From assembly GCA_014925825.1 (NCBI GenBank), contig JACGCK010000176.1:1-64000 (forward strand): a stretch of 64,000 bases of DNA, in the 5' to 3' direction. The position numbers and the translations under genes are program-made. Below the pieces are notes generated by a model that was not told the DNA's origin, ran no database searches, and was given only the letters and a program-made list of their open reading frames with translations. Below are positions 12,104 through 25,076 of the stretch, in pieces. How positions within the stretch are numbered: the stretch's first letter is position 1; each line of letters starts with the position of its first letter. This DNA comes from Pholiota molesta. Its lineage: Eukaryota > Basidiomycota > Agaricomycetes > Agaricales > Strophariaceae.

Positions 12104-14369
12104 ATGCCCGTGAGCGACGCGATATTGACACAGATCCTCGGCCAGCTCGAGGCCATGCAGGTCGCACAGCAGACCATGCAGGCAAAGGCAAGCCATCCAT
12201 CATCGACGTCACTCTCCCTCGCTGACCGTGTCCCAGCTCGACGCCCTTTCCGTCACCGCCACCCCGCTCGAACCGCCACCGACGCCTACCAAAGCCACGG
12301 CAGCGGCATCCCCGCCCGCCACGCCCACTAAAGGTGCCCGCGCGACCCTCGCTAGCGCAGAGCCTGCCGTCGGTGCACCAGCCGCGCCGCTGACGGACAA
12401 GGAGCGAGAGAAGCTGCTCTACCCTGGCCGTGTCAACCTCACAAGTGCGTGCCCCGCTCATACTCCTGTCCCCCCTTCCCGCTCACTCCACCCACAGCAT
12501 ACCCCGACCAACATGGCATCGCCCCCGCCCCGATGCAATGGGGCGCCCCCACCGCCGCCGCGCGCGGGCCCGTCGTCTGCTCGCGCCTCCCCTCGTCCAT
12601 CAAGCACCGCAACGCCATCGGCGCGCACTCCGGGTCGTACAGCATCTACCGCGCCTTGTCCATCGCCATGGGCACGCTCAACCCCTCGCACAAGCCGGAC
12701 TACGCGCACACGCAGCCGCCCGTCGACATCCCGTTCACGCCCGCGTGGGCGGACGCCTCGAAGATCGTGTCGCTCGACCCGTGGGGGCATCTTGTGCCGA
12801 GCGTCTTTGCGAAGGAGAGCGAGGCGGGGCTGGATGTGCGGCCGAGTATTGCGGTGACGAAGGCGCATTTGAAGATGAGCGAGCTGGATGAGGCGGCGCG
12901 GCGCGGGGATTTGGTTGTTGATGGGACGGTGGTGATGAAGAGCCGGCCGGTGAGGAATGCGGACGGGACGGCGAGCGACGCGGACCCGGGCGTGGAGGTG
13001 TTCACGAGCAAGGCGGCGGTCGAGCCGGTGTGGTATCTCCCTGGGGTCGCGGAGCGCTTTGGGATGTGAGTGCATGCATACGCGGGTGGTGTCGTAGTTC
13101 GTGCTGATGTTGTTTGTAGCTCGGAGACGCTGTTGCGTCGGGCGCTGTTTGAGGATACGGGAGGCATGTACCCTGAGCTGATCACTCGGCCGGATATCAA
13201 GGTGTTCTTGCCTCCAATCGGTGGCCTGACTGTCTATATCTGTGTGTATACCTTTCGTTTATGATTTCCCTCATCTGATGTGCATATCGTGCAGTTGGTA
13301 ATCCCGCGTTTATGCGTGACGAGAGCAAGGAACTGACGCTGCGCGTCCACGATGAATGTACGTTTCGTGCCTTGTTGTTATTCCAGTCTCCCAATATTTC
13401 CATTATCATTACTCTCTTGTTTTATTTTCAACTTTCGTATCCCTATTCTCGAACGGGCTTCATTTGTCGTTCTTCATCGAAGTCCATATCCGCTTCTACT
13501 ATCTTCTCTTTCTTCGTCCTACATTTTCTTCATCCATCATTCCCTTTAAATTCGATCCGCGCTGCTTGTCCATCCACTTACGAACATCGCTTTCTTCTAG
13601 GCAACGGCTCCGACGTATTTGGATCCGATATCTGCACGTGCAAACCGTACCTCACGTACGCGATCGAGGAGTGCATCCGCGGGGCGCAGAACGGTGCGTG
13701 CTGCGGTGGTTCTGGGTTGGTTCCTGATGCTGATGTGTATTGTTAGGCGGTGTTGGTGTGGTGGTGTATTTCAGGAAGGAGGGGCGTGCGTTGGGTGAAG
13801 TGACGAAGTAAGTGCTTTGGTTTGATTTGTGTGTTGCTCGTCTTCGTCTTCTTCGCTTCTCGTCACTTTCTTTACCGCCCTCAACTCATCTAACCCGCCT
13901 CCTCTCCCCCAGATACCTCGTGTACAACCTGCGCAAGCGCGGCGGCGACTCCGCGGACAAGTACTTCGCGGCGACGGAGCTGATCGCGGGCGTGAAGGAC
14001 ATGCGCTTCCAGGCGCTGATGCCGGACGTGCTGCACTGGCTCGGCATCCGCAAGGTCGACCGGATGGTGAGCATGAGCGATATGAAGTATAATGCGATTG
14101 TGGGGAGTGGGATAAGGATTTTGAAGCGGTATGATCTTCCGGGTGCGTTTCTTTGGTGTTTTTTTGGGTGGTTGGTTGGGATAGAAGCTGATGTATTTTC
14201 GCCGTCCCTCGCCGATATGTCATCCTCTGCAGACCACCTCATCCCGCCCGACTCGCGCGTGGAGATCGACGCGAAGATCGCCGCTGGGTATTTCTCGAGC
14301 GGGAAGCAAGTCACCGAGGCGGATCTGTTCAAGACGGTCGGGCGGACGTGGGAGGAGACGGAGCATTAA
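12104..14369 (+). CDS. URC1: URC1-type GTP cyclohydrolase II-like protein (uracil catabolism)
   Basis: Nine exons fit in phase: 12104-12187, 12237-12444, 12498-13065, 13120-13241, 13295-13357, 13601-13693, 13747-13807, 13913-14142 and 14233-14369. The first intron would use a GC donor (GCAAGC) with a CAG acceptor. The C-terminal half is a GTP cyclohydrolase II fold. The zinc-site region HDECNGSDVFGSDICTC keeps three Cys (Cys-x10-Cys-x-Cys) and is followed by a Gly-Arg-Ala-Leu-Gly loop. The N-terminal half (GRVNLTTYPDQHG, then an SLDPWGH motif) matches the extra N-terminal domain of fungal Urc1, which distinguishes it from plain RIB1. Urc1 is needed for the URC uracil-degradation route in Lachancea kluyveri. 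It is the only intact copy among many decayed ones here. Confidence 0.87.
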
Positions 14370-14756
14370 GTAGAATGGTGTCGTCGATGGGCGTGCGTTG
14401 AGATCCCGGTCGTGGGATGTATCGAACGTCGGATCTGGTGCTGTATTTCAGCTTGTTAGCATAATTGAATTTTGCGAGGCGTGGGGTTACCGTTCTGACT
14501 TCTGAGTGATGAGACTCAATTGAGTGATTGACCAAGAGAGATGCTGGGCATGCCACGCTATGCGCCACAGGTATTCCTCACCAGCGGAAGCGAGCACAAG
14601 CTGGCGCTGGTGCCATTCTGCGCACTGGATAGCGCCGAAGACAAGATAAAATTGGCAAGCGTGTGGGAAATGACATCCCACATGGGAACGGGTTCATGTT
14701 CGACGTTCAACAACCACGACTTCGTATACCATCTAATTCTTTCATTTTCTTCCAAG

Positions 14757-16646
14757 ATGGCGAACGATTTCTGCGATATACCGCAAGAGCTGCAAGTTCA
14801 CATTCTTTCCAACCTCGATGCTGTTTCGCTCATCCGCTGTGCGATGGTGAGGCAGTGCATCGCTTTCATCATCTGTGGGAAGGAAACTAAATCTGTGGGA
14901 TCACGAACAGACATGTAAATCTATCTACGACGTCCTCGAGAGCTCTTCTCTGTTGGTGTACACCATCCAGTTGCACTTGGATGGCCTCAAAGACGGCGGA
15001 ACGACGATCCCCTACCCAGACCTCATTGGATCTCTTGCACGGCGACGTCAGGCGTGGCTATCGCCAGAGAGGATCGAACCGGTTACTCTTTATACCCAAG
15101 ACGACTGCCGAGCATATGAACTTGCCGGAGGTGCATTCGCTAGCACGAGCGAAAATCGCCTTGAAATTCTATGGCTGCCTACTTCGAACGGTGTTAAAGG
15201 ATGTACGCTCCAAGAAGCCTCGATGGGAATCTCAGTTCGGGACTTTACAATGGACCCCACCCAAGATTTGATAATCTTATTAGAGGATACCGGAACGTGA
15301 GTGTCAGTGTACTGTACTCGTGTTGGAGTCCTAAAATCCAATGATTGAAAACTTTTGTAGCCCATCAATCACCAGCGCTCATGCGATCCACATTCGAGCG
15401 ATATCTTCGACCGCAATACATCCACTAGCTAAGCAAAGTCCCTTGCAATTCACGGGCCCTTTCGGGGATCTTGCAACCGCTATCAACTACACCGTTCTAC
15501 AAATTGCACGCGATATTGTGGCACTTTATTATCGCAACGTCTTACTGGAGCCGCGAGTATTGATATGGGACTGGATTACATCGGAACTTATATTGGTACG
15601 CCAAATATTATGCCGCTATTTATTTGTTTCATGAATTACACAGGATAGTACGATCTCTTTCGATCCCTTTCTTAGGCGTTTAGAATATAACTTCGGTCTC
15701 CTCGATTCCACGTACTGCTTTGCAACCGATCCGTCCAACGTCGGATCGATTCGGCTATACAAACTCGACCGTGCCCATGATGTTACCGCCCCAGCAATTC
15801 ACCTCGCTACGCTGTATCTTCCGCGCACCTCCCCTGGTACTACTATCCTCCGAATCTCTAGCCATGCCGGGCCCATTGAAGCGAATTCGGTTCCGTACGG
15901 AGCGTTCATAATCAACGACGACGACCGCTTGCATGTGTTCACGGCTATATACCAACATCGAATCGGCGACAGTGATATATGGCGAGTCAGGCCTTTGGTT
16001 TTGTTCCTACACCAGCGCGTTTTCGCACAGTATGCGCATCGAGCGCTCACTAGTCCCTGTCCTCTGGATATAGTATGGGAGGAATGGGGCCCACTGAACA
16101 CGATGTTCACCTGTCAAATAAGCTGCAACTCCTCCCGTTGGATAAGGTTCTTATTTTCTTCTTAGTGCCCGCCCAGTATACTTATCCCCTTCATTTGCAG
16201 GTATATTCATGGCCAACGCTATGTTCTCCCGGCCTCAGGACGTAACATTAATGACGATGCACATATGACAAATCCATCTCGCTATGTAGACGTCCTTGAC
16301 TTCTCTCTCACAGCCGTACTGTCTGCAAAAGGCGTTCTTACCAAGCTCCGGGCGACTCCAAGTCCCAACAAAAAGCCTAGGACTCCATTACCGTCAAGTA
16401 TAATTTCCGTCGAGGATGTGCCTTTTTTCGTCGATGACGTGGAGACGCACCTTCCGTGCTTGATCTCGACGCTGGACTTCACGCAAGTCCATGAGGCCTA
16501 CATGATTCATGATGATGGTATTATCGGATTAAATGTACGTTCACAACTTGTTTTTTCAGTCACCCATACAAATAAGCTTCCGTGTGCACATTTGGAGGAC
16601 TTTTAACCTTGCTGCTTGAATTTTTCAGTCGCTGAATTGTCGCTGA
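14757..16646 (+). CDS. F-box protein, paralogue B
   Basis: Exons 14757-14846, 14911-15296, 15361-15595, 15644-16146 and 16201-16534 are in phase. A short last exon (16629-16646) is tentative and would give about 521 residues. The F-box is at the N-terminus (MANDFCDIPQELQVHILSNL). Family landmarks follow: DPTQDL, WDWITSELIL, LFLHQR, WEEWGP, YIHGQR and DDVETHLPC. It begins about 390 bp after the URC1 stop, the same URC1-then-F-box order found with decayed URC1 copies further right, so this is probably the parental arrangement. It is clearly diverged from paralogues A and D. The terminal exon is the weakest part of the model. Confidence 0.8.
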
Positions 16647-17042
16647 ATCTTCTTTTTAGAGAGGAATTGGCGGCCGATTTTGCATGCACGCTCACACCGT
16701 CTAGTTATCAATGTGATCTGGAATGCTAAGGTGTTGGAATATTCGAGGGCAATCCGGCGTCGTCTGGCGCCATCGAGTAAGCGCCCGTGAGCGCCTAATG
16801 ACTCAGTACTCAGTACGCTATAGCCTCGTACATGGACATTAGTAATCATAAAATTCTACCTGGTTATTTGAATATTGCAGTACCCCGTACTTGCTCTATA
16901 TGTACACGATTCTCAATGTGAAAATCCGTAAGTAAATAAAGTTCGAATGCTTGGATCATTGATGAGTCACGGCAAGATGCGCCCACACGTGATCGTTTGT
17001 GACGGATGTGATTGCGCGTTTGTTCAACACTCTCTCTTAACG

Positions 17043-19943
17043 ATGCACCTCTTCCACCTGCCTCCCGAGATAATCCATGCCATCCTTTCCCGTCTCTCGC
17101 CTTCAGATCTTCTCTCATGCCAGCTCACTTCGAAATACCTCAACACCGCCATCCTCAACTCCGTCGGCATCCTATACAATCGCGCCCTCACCCTCGCATC
17201 CGCCACCGATAGCCCGTTCTCGACTCGACCCACAGCAGAGAGACTGAGATCGCTGAACGCGATTGAAAATGCATGGGCGAACATGCGCACCGACTTTGTG
17301 CTCAAGTCGGAGGTGCCACTCAGGGAGTCAGGGGTGTACGATTTGACAGGCGGCGTCTATCTATTGAGCACCTCTGATCGCACGGGGCTGGGCTACATGC
17401 GCCTCCCGAGCAAGGAAGGCGAGAAGGGGTCGTGGGAGATGATACAGGTTGGAAAACTTGTCGTCGATGTTGGCCTTTGCGTCTACGAGCACGACTTGAT
17501 GGCCGTCATCACCAGGTGAGCTTTCGATCGTTCTATCTCTTTTGTTCCTTGGAAATCTGACCTCGTGTGTAGCGCGGTACGGCTTACGCCTGCTGGAGAG
17601 CCGAACACGTACGACATCCAAATCGAACTACTTGAAATCTCGACCAAAAAGCCCCACCCACTCGCGCCAACGTCTCCCATCTACGTCTTGAACTCTTTAT
17701 GGGAGAGGCCATCCGTTGGCATCGAGATCGTAGGAAAGCATCTCGTCCTCGTCCTTTCTTTCAATGCTCGCGAACACCCCGAAGACCGGGTATTCATCTA
17801 TGAATGGCAAACTGGTGGCACGATCGCTGTACGTCGTTGCTTTTGCTCGCAACCGCAATTCCACCGTTCTAATCTTTTCCATTCTTTCTGTACCCAGAGC
17901 TTCGAAGCGCGCTGTCACACCTACGGCAGTATACTATTCCTCGATGAAGACCACTTCCTGTTGCCGAACAGCCGCACCAACGCCCTCGACATATACCGCA
18001 TTCCCTCAGCGCCGACACTCGCACGCTTGGAGCCCATCCTGCAGCTCGCGCTCCCGCCGCTCGTCGAAGGCCGCATCCTGGGCTTCCTCTGCTGCCGCGC
18101 GGAGCCCAACCCCATCGGCAAGGACTCGTACGCAAACATGCGCGCCCGCCGCCGTCGCTCCAGGACTGGCACCGGTGCTGCTCCCTCCTCGGAGGGCGCT
18201 GGCGGCGGAGAAGGAGAGCAATCGCCGCTCGACCTCCTCCCGGAGCGCGACTTCCTGCTCGAGGCGTCCACGGCGCTCTGCATGTTCGAGCTGCGCATCC
18301 ACGTGATGATGTTCCACCTCGTGCCCGGCGGCGGGCTGCAGATGGGCTTCCCGTTCCGCTACTCGTTCACGTTCGTCGCGCACCGCGCCGCCTTCCTCGC
18401 CCTCATCGCCGCGCACGCCGCCCCGCCCGGGCAGCACGTGGACGTGGAGACGCCCGTCGCTAACGCAGCGCCCGCGGGGCCCAGCGCCGATGCACCAAGC
18501 GCACCCGCGGCCGGCCCGCCGAAGCTCGCGTACGACGTCTGGGGCCCGGCGTGCACGCGCTGGTTCGGGAGCAACGAGTACGACGTGTCCGTGCGCTGGA
18601 TCACGACGAGCGCCGGCGGGCGGTGCGTGCGCATGCCCGCGCCGCGCGGGCTCGCCGGCGGGCCTGTGACCGGGGACGAAGGCGATGGGGAGAAGTTCTA
18701 CGTGTACGATTTTAATCAGCGGAGCGTGGCCGCGGCGCGGCGGCGCAGGGACAAGGAGGCCGGCGCGGGGCTGGCGGGCGGTGTGGACGGGAAAGTGAAA
18801 GGGAAGGGGCGCGCGGAGGGGGGTGGTGGTGGCGAGGGCGAGAGCGATGGCGATGAGAGTGATGATGGCGACGATGGGGCGCCGCGGCGGGACAAGGGGA
18901 AGGGGAAGATGCGCGCGGAGGAGCCGCCGCCCGAGTCGGACGACGAGGGCACGGGCGCGGAGCGGAGCAGCCCTCCGGGGCCCCGCAGGCATTTGGCGGT
19001 GAGGGCACGCCGCGGGCGGCTGCCGTCCTCTGACGAAGGGCGGTCTGAGGCGGCCGACGCCGACGCGGAGGCACGGCGCAGACGCGATCACGATTGGACG
19101 GTGACGCTCACCTACAACGACGGCTCTACGGCACACCATCGATTCAGCGGCCGGGACGATGGTCACGACCCTGAGGAAATCGACGAACTGGCGGACGGCG
19201 ACCCGCAGCAAGGGTCTGCAGACGCACCGGCGGAGCAGTCCGCGTCAGACCGCACGATGGACATGTTCTTGGAGCACGTCGACGCGATGGAGGAGTTCGG
19301 CGAAGACGACCTTGCGCTCGATGACGAGGAGCAGTTTGACGACGACCATCTGAGCGAGGACGAGGAGCACGATCAGGATACCGATGCGATGCCGATGCTT
19401 GTTAGCCACGACGATGACGACGACGAGGCGCACGCTGCCGCGGGCGGTGCGCGTGGCCCCGGCATCTTCGGCCTCGTGCCCGACGGGGATTTCGACGGGG
19501 ATACGGTCAACCCCTTTCCCGACTTTGGCCTCCTGGCTGGCGGAGATTTCGACGATGACGGGGATGAGCTCCCCCCCATTCCCGACTTTGACCTGCACGA
19601 CGCAGCGCAGATGCAGATCGAGGCATCCGCGGACCGTGAGGACTGGACGTTCGACTTCCTCCCCACGAGCGGGACGTTCGTGCTGGACGAGGCCTCCACG
19701 CTGGACTGTCCCGAGGTGTTCCAGACACCGATCCGCCATTCGCTGCCGTGCATCATTCGCGGCTCGGAAGAGGCCCATCGGTGGAATGGCGTGTTGTTGG
19801 ACGAGGAGCGCGTTATCGGTATCATTGTGAGTGACTGTTGATTTATCATGGCGTTGTAGATCGAACACTGATGGATATCGTTCTTCCAGGCGGATCCTAT
19901 GACTGGCCATGTTGAGGAAATCGAAATTCATCACTTTGGATGA
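17043..19943 (+). CDS. F-box protein, paralogue C, with long acidic insert
   Basis: Four exons (17043-17515, 17573-17828, 17898-19826, 19890-19943) give 903 residues, much longer than the roughly 530 of its neighbours. The F-box is at residues 1-40 (MHLFHLPPEIIHAILSRL). The flanks are homologous to paralogues A-G: a WGPACTRW segment corresponds to their WAEWGP motif, and LPCIIRG followed by ERVIGII corresponds to their LPC and GIIG motifs. Between these, from about residue 440 to 790, lies a low-complexity region. It starts basic and Gly-rich (RRRRDKEAG, KGKGRAEGGG), then becomes runs of Asp and Glu (DDEEQFDDDHLSEDEE, HDDDDDE). The insert is probably disordered. Codon use is very GC-rich. Confidence 0.85.
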
Positions 19944-20060
19944 CTTGTTGCTCTAGAGGAAGGTTTCGTTTATGCTACCTATTTTGACACGAAAATGTCC
20001 TCCGATCGATGCGTGCGATATATTCCCATTTTTTGTTGCTCATAAGTTCGAAAATCTACT

Positions 20061-21648
20061 CTACACATGCGGTAGGAAAGATGTCCAGTTGACTGCAGCT
20101 GTCGTAGAAAGCGGGAGGTTCCTCAAACCTGCGATCGCCTCTGCGATAAGGAAGAAACGTGCTAAGATGTACGTAAAGATGCAAATGCCGCACAAGAGCA
20201 CAACGGCAATTTGGGCCGCCGCCGAGTTGAATATCATCGTAACGTACGGATTGTGGTTGAAATCGAAGAAATCAAAGATCAAGTATACCCAAAAGAAAGA
20301 TAGCAGAATCACTGCGGGACCGCCAAGAACAAGGAGCGAAGATATCCGCCACAGAAGCCCTTCGATCGTGGAAGTAAAGGAGAAAATCCAGCCGATGCAA
20401 TGGATCGCCCCGAATATCATACCGATGACAGAGACTGCCATGGTGATTAACCGATCGTCTTTGCTAGATATAGTTAACGCAAAGAAGATGGGCACGCGCT
20501 TTTTCCCTAGTAAGAGATTGTCGGGTCTGGAATTGAAGAGCTGATATCGTTCGACTGCTGCTGTTTTTAGGCGGGATGCTAATCGTCGCATAAGAAGATC
20601 AAAGATCAGGTCGGGCTAACGAATTATCGATATCGGAGCTATAACCCACCTATCGTTGTTTTACTGCGGGAAGGGAAAGGCTTCTCCTCGACGTCGGCAA
20701 AACTGCCTGATTCAGAAACGCAGAAGAACGTCAAAGTTGGTCAATCCTTCAATGTAACGGAAAAAACAATGAATAATTACTTCTATTAATTTGTGTTGGG
20801 TACAAATATTTGATCGCAATCGGTGTCCGAACATCGAGGGGTTTGTTCCACCAAAAGAAATACATGAACCCATTCAAGGCCGCAAACGCAAGCGTCACTA
20901 GCTCTAGCTCAGTGACAGTGAGCCCTTGCACAAGTCGCGCCACGAACTGAGCGATAAACCAAGCCGTCTGTCCTACAACCAGGCCCTTGGAGAGCCAGTC
21001 GCCTTTACTGCGATCCTGAATTTCCTCTTCAGTAACCTCGGGAAACAGTATCTCTTCTTGGTGGAGGAGGCTTTCAAAATGTGCGAAGGATAAAACACCC
21101 TTCTTAACGGTGCCATCGAACAACATAAATCCGCCCATTTGGATAAAATATCCATGGGTCTTCGTCCAGCCTCTATCTGTATAGCATGCGGAGAGATGAA
21201 CATAAGATTATGTTCGAAATACCAGGGAACCGTATTGCATACCTTTGTAGCGTTTCTGAATCTGACGCGCGCCAATCCATTGCCTGATAGCCCAATATAT
21301 GACAAACTCCGGTGATAGAATCGTCCATAGCATCAGCTCAAGTCTGATTAATCCGGTCCTCCACCATTTCGCATTCGCCGAAGGGATATTGGGATGTACC
21401 GCAAGCCACGAGCATGCAAATATCGTGGCTAGACACCCCCAGACGATGTCCTGTACGGATCGCTGATTGTCATCTGCGGGGCAGGCAAGAGGTTGAGCGT
21501 TGCTACGATAGCTGACGGCCAAGTTTGCAGCGTTCGACTCGAAAGGGAGAGGTGTAGACTTCACGAAAATGTCATGGTGGGAGAGAAAGGCAACAAAGAA
21601 TGCGAAAAATATCATGGACGGCAATGGAAAACCGCGCGATTTCATCAT
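20061..21648 (-). CDS. Multi-pass membrane protein of unknown function
   Basis: Four exons on the minus strand (21243-21648, 20781-21176, 20665-20702, 20061-20615) give 464 residues in phase. The 38-bp third exon is the least certain. The N-terminus is hydrophobic (about residues 7-25) and several further membrane segments are visible, including a Trp-rich YWAIRQWIGARQIQ region, a GWTKTHGYFIQMGGFML region, and hydrophobic stretches in the last 150 residues. From memory, the order GWTKTHGYF, WWNKPLDV, FGAIHC and a WTSFLPHV end resembles a large uncharacterised membrane family common in Agaricomycetes. No transport or catalytic motif is recognised. It converges on the F-box gene 17043-19943, leaving about 117 bp between the stops. 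Confidence 0.8.
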
Positions 21649-21923
21649 GGTTCTATCATGGCTGTGAGAAGGAACTTAGGCGAGATATCGCCAAGCACAC
21701 GCGACATGAGCACCGCCTGGGCCCTGCACAGCCTATATGGAGTACTTGCTCGTCGTACAGATGGTAACATGACGCTTGTAATGTAAAGAGTGGCGACTAC
21801 TCGCCGGCTTCAACTTGTGCTTTACAAAGTATTGATGAATCCAAACAGTAATAATACATGTACATGCAGGGATATACGAGTGAACAAGCCCAAGGAAAGA
21901 AGGATCGAGAGATTGAACAAGAG

Positions 21924-24917
21924 TTACTTCAACTCGTCGGCGACCATCTCCAAAATCTCCTTGGTCGATTTGCCAACGTTCTTGACGTCCTTCGCAATGG
22001 CCTGCCAGACAGCGCCGTGGTGTGGTTCAGCGGCGATACATTTCGTCCGCACGATCTCGCGCTGCTCCTACAAACGAGAAACACATTAGCTCAAAGTAGG
22101 CACGACGAACAGCGCAATAAACGTACCTCGTTCCCATGCTGCCGCTCAAACTTCAGCCACCACCCCCACACGTCCCCCAAATCCGGATCCAGCACACTCG
22201 CCCGCCCAAACCAGTCCCTTGCACGCTCGATCACCCGGTCCGCCCACAGCACCCGCGCGACGGTACACACCACGAGCGGGCTGTCCTTCGTCGCCCTTAG
22301 CGCGTCCACGCTCTTCGTCTTCCTTGACGCGCGCGGCTCCGCCCACAGCGCCATCGCCCAGAGCAGGCCCGACGCGGCGCACTCCTGCAGCGCGCGCGCG
22401 AGCATCGCCTTCGCCTGCACCGCGCCGCCGGAGCGCTCCTCGACGCCGACCGCCTCCGCCCACAGGCGGTCGTTCGCGGGGTTCACGAGGCGCGCCTTGT
22501 CGAGGATCGCGCGCGCCTTGATGCTCTTGCCGTCGCGCTCCTCGAGGCGCGCGGCGAGGATCCAGAGGGTGGGCTCCTTCGGCGTGGCTTTGGTGCCGGC
22601 GGCGAAGGCGGCGCGGGCGGCGGGGATGTTGCCTTGCGATTCGTAGATCTGGCCTTGGATCATGTAGAGCTTGGAGAACTTGGGGAATTTGGACAGCGCG
22701 GTGCGAAGGGTGTCGAGAGCAGTGTCGAGCTGGCCTTGCTGACGTTCAAAGACAGCGGACTTCATCCAGATCTAAAGCATCCGTCAGTATAGAACAAAAA
22801 CGAAATAGAAAGAATGGGAACGCACCCTTTCGGTATCAGCCACACTCCTTGCACGGATCAACAGCTCTCGGGCGACGGCGAACTCGCCGTTCTCCGCCTC
22901 GAGCTTCACCGCCGCGAGCCAGATCTGCTCGCTCTCCGGGTTCGCCACGAACGCGCGCTCCAGCACCTCGCGCGCGGCGGGCACGTCCCCGGCGAGCCAC
23001 TTCTCCTTCGCCGCCATCAGCCACAACACCTCCGCCTGCGGGCAGTGCGCCACCGCGCGCTCCAGCAGCGCATCCAGCGTCGCGCGCGTCCCGTGCGCCT
23101 TCTCCAAATCCGCCGCGCGGCGCCACAACGCCCTGCGGTCCGGGTAGACGCGCAGCGCGTACGCCAGGATGGCGCGCGCGGCGCCGACCCGCCCGCGCCC
23201 CTCCGCGCTCTCCGCGTCGCCGACCCACGTGTCGAGGCGGTCCTCCTCCTCGACGTCCATGCCGACGGTCGCCTTGACGATGGCCTCGCACGTGCGCGGC
23301 GAGCCCTCCGCCTCGCACGTCTCCGCCTCCTTCAGCCACTGCTCGCGCGTGAGCAGCACGCGGTGCTGCCGCAGGTTGCGCGTCGCGGCCTCGATCGTCT
23401 TGTCGACGATGGCGAGCTCCTTGTCGCGCTGCTCCGCGGCCTTCTCGGGGAGCATGGCCTCTTGCTCGAGGAGGCGCGCGGCGGCGATCCAGAATTCGTG
23501 CGAGGTGGGGACGGCCTTGCGGGCTTTGTTGAGCACGGCCTTTGCGCGCTCGGGGGTCTCGAGGCGGGCGAGGGCGAGCCAGAGCTCGACGGAGAGGGGG
23601 ATGACCTCGACGGCGCGGGCGAGGAGGATGCGCGCATCGGCGGCGGACGACTCGAGGTTGACGGTCTCCTTCCACAGACGGACCGAGTTGGGGATGTGCT
23701 CGAGCGCCTTGCGCAGGACGCGCTTCTTCGCCTTGACGTCGTGCTCCAGGTCCGCGCGGCGAGCCAGATCTTGACGCTCTGCCCGACGTGCTGCACGGCG
23801 TTCGCGAGGATGACCTTGGCGTCGTCGTTGTTGTGCAGGCGCGCGGCCTCGAGCCAGACGTCCTCGCTCGTCTTGCACTCCTCGCAGCCCATCTTGATGA
23901 TCTTGCGCGCTTTCACCATGCGGCCCGCGTGCTCCTCCAGACAGGCGGCGGCGATCCAGCCCGGAGCGTGTTTGGGATTCGACTTGACGAGAGAGTCGAA
24001 GAGCATGCGGGCGCGCTTGATGTCGCCGATTTCGGCGTCGGACTTGAGCACGACGCTGTCGAGGGAGGTAAGATAGCCGCGGGGGTCGATGGAGGTGGAG
24101 AGGCCGGAGGTGGCGGGGTGTTGGAGATCTGGTCGAGCTTGAGCGAGAGGATCTTGTCTCGCGCCTGGCCGATCTCGACGAAGTTGGTGAGGCCGCCGTC
24201 GGCGGGCGTCTCGAAGCCGCCCTGGGCCTGCTGCCGCGCGTCGAGGGCGGTCTCGTATTCGACCTTGCTCCTGTCGCCCACGAGGACGCTATCTGGGACG
24301 ACGTAGGTGCGGCTGTTGTCATCTGTGCGTCTGCGTTTCTTGCGAGTGAGGTTGCCCACCTCTGGAATCGACTCCCATTCAGCGTCTGTGACGGAGGACA
24401 GGCCGCGCTTGAGGTCTGCGAACTGTTGTTGGATTTTGGGGCGTTCGGCGCGGTGCTTGGCCAGCTGGGCTTGTTCGGCGGCTTCCCTGAGAGCAAAAGT
24501 CAGTACAGATACAAAGAAAAGAGAAGCAACGCAACGTACCTTTGTTTCCGCCGCCGAGAGTCCATTTTGTCATCAACGGACTCGTATATACGGTCCGCCT
24601 CCTCGTCGTCCTGCTCGTAGGTGGTGCCGGCAAAGAGACCGTATTCGTTGTCGGGATCCTGGAACTGGTCGGGGTCGACCTCCGCCTCTTCCCCGCGGCG
24701 TGCTTGCGCCTCCGCGATAACTTCAGCGGACGGCCCCTCGCGAGCAGGTCCGATATCCGAGCGCGTGGTAAAACCCGAAGCACTGTGGATGGAATGTCAG
24801 TCAATGAGCTGAGAGAAAACGCATGTTCGGAACGTACCCTCGACCGAGACCAGCGACGTAGGACGCCGGTGCCGGCATGGACAGGAACGCGAGCTTGTTG
24901 GGCTTGTTTTGCGCCAT
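21924..24917 (-). CDS. PRP6: Pre-mRNA-processing factor 6 (U5/tri-snRNP splicing factor)
   Basis: Five exons: 24838-24917, 24540-24782, 22826-24486, 22127-22771 and 21924-22067. The N-terminus has the PRP1 splicing-factor region ([20 protein letters not shown]) and a basic NLTRKKRRR segment. It is followed by a long array of HAT/TPR-type repeats ending in [15 protein letters not shown], as in Prp6 (S. pombe Prp1). Prp6 bridges U5 and U4/U6 in the tri-snRNP. Two single-base losses break the frame: one in a G run at 24115-24118 and one near 23752-23760. With those allowed for, the length is about 924 residues, normal for the family. An essential gene broken twice by single bases suggests assembly error. 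It is divergent from MPDU1. Confidence 0.9.
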
Positions 24918-25076
24918 GGCTGCGCTGGGAGTGGTGGTGGTAATGGTACAAGTCAGTACAAGCTCTCACAATCCAACGAGTCAGCGTTGTAGCGTCACGC
25001 ACGTGATATGTGACGGTGTGACGATCGTGGCCAGCGTTGCAAACCCGGCGTCGACACGCGCCCTCCTCCCATCCCC
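24918..25076. promoter_or_regulatory. Bidirectional promoter between PRP6 and MPDU1
   Basis: Only 159 bp separate the start codons of the divergent PRP6 and MPDU1 genes, so promoter and 5' UTR elements for both must lie here. A TGGTGGTGGTAATGG stretch (about 24932-24946) and a CACGTGATATGTGACGGTGTGACG stretch are visible; the latter includes a perfect CACGTG E-box near 25000. No obvious TATA box is present, which suits a housekeeping pair. Confidence 0.5.

Noticed and set aside
18006..19211. A 401-codon frame on the strand opposite F-box paralogue C
   Set aside because: It is the shadow of a very GC-rich coding exon: Arg/Ala/Pro-rich, without motifs, while the plus strand has clear family motifs and splice sites.
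22836..23675. Alternative long frames over PRP6 exon 3 on both strands
   Set aside because: They are Arg/Ala-rich shadows. Only the minus-strand frame with TPR/HAT repeats joins in phase to the neighbouring exons.
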